Shown one piece after another: positions 62,734 to 64,000 of a stretch of 64,000 bases of DNA; positions within the stretch are counted from its first letter, which is position 1, and every line of letters starts with the position of its first letter. The DNA is from Aequorivita xiaoshiensis (GTDB lineage Bacteria; Bacteroidota; Bacteroidia; Flavobacteriales; Flavobacteriaceae): contig NZ_JAIRBB010000001.1 in assembly GCF_022008395.1 (NCBI RefSeq), positions 248,001-312,000 on the forward strand, given 5' to 3'. The position numbers and the translations under genes were made by a program. Under the pieces are notes generated by a model, which ran no database searches, was not told the DNA's origin, and saw only the letters and a list, made by a program, of their open reading frames with translations.

Positions 62734-64000
62734 ATGGTAACATTCATTCAAGAAACCCTAACAGAAATAAAAAATACTTACTCGGATATTTCCGAAGTAA
62801 CCATTATTCTACCAAGTAAGAGAGCTGGTGGCTTTCTTTTGAACGAATTGAAGAAACAAGCTTCACACACACAATTTGCTCCTAAAATATTAAGTATAGA
62901 AGAGTTTATAGAACAATTATCCAACCTTTCTATAATAGATAATACAGAATTACTTTTTAAAAGTTATCAGGCATACCAAAATACAGCTGAGATAAAACAA
63001 AAAGATGATTTTGAAACCTACGCTACCTGGGCGACTACACTGTTAAACGACTTCAATGAGATTGACCGTTATTTAGTTGAAACAATTCCTTTTTTCGGGT
63101 ATTTGGCAAGTATTAAAACCTTAGAACGATGGGGAGTTTCAGATGAAAAAACTGAATTAATTGAAAACTATATAAAGTTCTGGGAAAGCCTACCCTTGTT
63201 GTATAATAATATCCAAGAATCACTACTAAAAGAAAATATCGGCTACCAAGGAATGGTATATAGGGAAGCCGCTGCAAATATTGAGCACTATATAAACAGT
63301 AATGGAAATAAAACACATCTATTTGTAGGGTTTAACGCGTTAAATACTGCTGAACAATACATCTTTCAAGAACTACTAGAAACTGGTAACAGTAAAATTT
63401 ATTGGGATACAGATCTATCATTTTATGAAGATCCAAAACACAGCGCTTCATATTTTATCAGAAAGTACATCAAGGAATGGAAGTATTTTCAGGACAATCC
63501 ACCAAGTATACATTCTGATAATTTTAAACAACATAAACACATTCAATTAGTAGAAGTACAAAAAAATATTGGGCAAGCTAAATATGTAGGAGAATTACTT
63601 TCGAAACTTTCAGATGAAGAGATTAATAAAACTGCGATAGTTTTAGGCGATGAAAACTTACTCGTCCCCCTTCTATACTCCCTACCGGAAAATGTAAAAA
63701 ACATTAATGTAACGATGGGGGTTGCATTGAAAAATTTTCCCGCAGTAGTATTTTTTGAATTGCTATTTTCTATTCATCTTCGAGATACAGATAATCTGTA
63801 TTACAAAGACATTCTTTCCATATTAAATCATCCATTAGCATCTAAGTTTTTACCGAATGCACAACGTATTTCTGAAAAACTAGTAAAAGAAAATATTACA
63901 CATCTTTCAAGTGAAACAATATTAAGTTTATCAGAAGATAAAGGCAAAGACCTATTAAAAGTTCTATTTGAAAATTGGAGTGATGATGTTTCAAAAGCTG
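62734..64000 (+). CDS. AddB-like PD-(D/E)XK nuclease (3' end outside window)
   Basis: Begins at ATG 62734, 75 bp after the OmpA-like gene, and stays open for 422 codons to the window edge. The N-terminus MVTFIQETLTEI..VTIILPSKRAGGFLLNELKK (with PSKRA) and HLFVGFNALNTAEQYIFQELL resemble the inactivated helicase domain of AddB-type proteins in Bacteroidota. The expected C-terminal nuclease lies beyond the window. It should act with the helicase-nuclease at 56677. Confidence 0.8.
   Translation, partial: MVTFIQETLTEIKNTYSDISEVTIILPSKRAGGFLLNELKKQASHTQFAPKILSIEEFIEQLSNLSIIDNTELLFKSYQAYQNTAEIKQKDDFETYATWATTLLNDFNEIDRYLVETIPFFGYLASIKTLERWGVSDEKTELIENYIKFWESLPLLYNNIQESLLKENIGYQGMVYREAAANIEHYINSNGNKTHLFVGFNALNTAEQYIFQELLETGNSKIYWDTDLSFYEDPKHSASYFIRKYIKEWKYFQDNPPSIHSDNFKQHKHIQLVEVQKNIGQAKYVGELLSKLSDEEINKTAIVLGDENLLVPLLYSLPENVKNINVTMGVALKNFPAVVFFELLFSIHLRDTDNLYYKDILSILNHPLASKFLPNAQRISEKLVKENITHLSSETILSLSEDKGKDLLKVLFENWSDDVSKA

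Overview
The window looks like chromosomal DNA of a marine-type member of the Flavobacteriaceae (Bacteroidota). The evidence is low G+C, almost no purine-rich ribosome binding sites, several upstream boxes matching the Bacteroidota -7 consensus TAnnTTTG, a type IX secretion (T9SS) sorting domain, an IPExxxVDY-type protein, a complete bat aerotolerance operon and a viroplasmin-RNase H fusion. No rRNA, tRNA, CRISPR array, phage or transposase gene was recognised. Gene calls rest on reading the translations; no database search was possible.

Layout. 1-3024 (minus): an ABC ATPase cut by the window edge, two small conserved genes, pheS and a small unknown gene. 3128-3676: a CvpA-family membrane protein. 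3693-12850 (minus): one long operon, moxR - DUF58 - BatD-like membrane protein - batA - batB - batC - batD - batE. 13004-13210: a truncated DUF4382 lipoprotein remnant. 13332-16976: an SDR oxidoreductase, a secreted SPOR-domain protein, RNase HI and purN. 17199-21602: acpP-fabF-rnc, then an IPExxxVDY protein directly abutting pyruvate kinase. 21665-24833: an SH3 lipoprotein, DNA polymerase IV, an NAD(P)-binding protein and a CYTH protein. 24900-31087 (minus): a GbsR/MarR-type regulator followed by a complete RND efflux system, with a palindrome in the regulator's promoter. 31195-32603: a decayed delta-60-repeat T9SS protein. 32729-41230 (minus): alpha-2-macroglobulin and penicillin-binding protein 1C, separated by a small palindromic element carrying a GIY-YIG nuclease gene. 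41434-45045: a polytopic membrane protein, a decayed monooxygenase-like gene, an isoaspartyl peptidase and a CAP lipoprotein. 45112-47300: 3-hydroxyanthranilate dioxygenase and an ALDH7-like dehydrogenase. 47407-52673 (minus): acyl-ACP desaturase, phosphatase, double zinc-ribbon protein, SPFH-GYF protein and an AlbA_2 protein. 52906-64000: sugar kinase, a long PurF-like amidotransferase, superoxide dismutase (minus), a RecB/AddA-like helicase-nuclease, glycine C-acetyltransferase, a TSP3-OmpA protein and the start of an AddB-like nuclease.

The most unusual feature is at 35123-35597. A GIY-YIG endonuclease gene is bracketed by 23-bp imperfect terminal inverted repeats, and one of these supplies the last codons and stop of the gene. 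A gene-less 60-bp hairpin with arms of the same design lies 30 bp away. This resembles an autonomous/non-autonomous pair of palindromic mobile units, comparable in concept to RAYT/REP. The pair sits between two genes that are normally neighbours. Other repeat types occur inside the alpha-2-macroglobulin gene, where one appears to be an in-frame insertion, and between other genes. Three decayed genes (DUF4382, delta-60, monooxygenase-like) point to recent gene loss.
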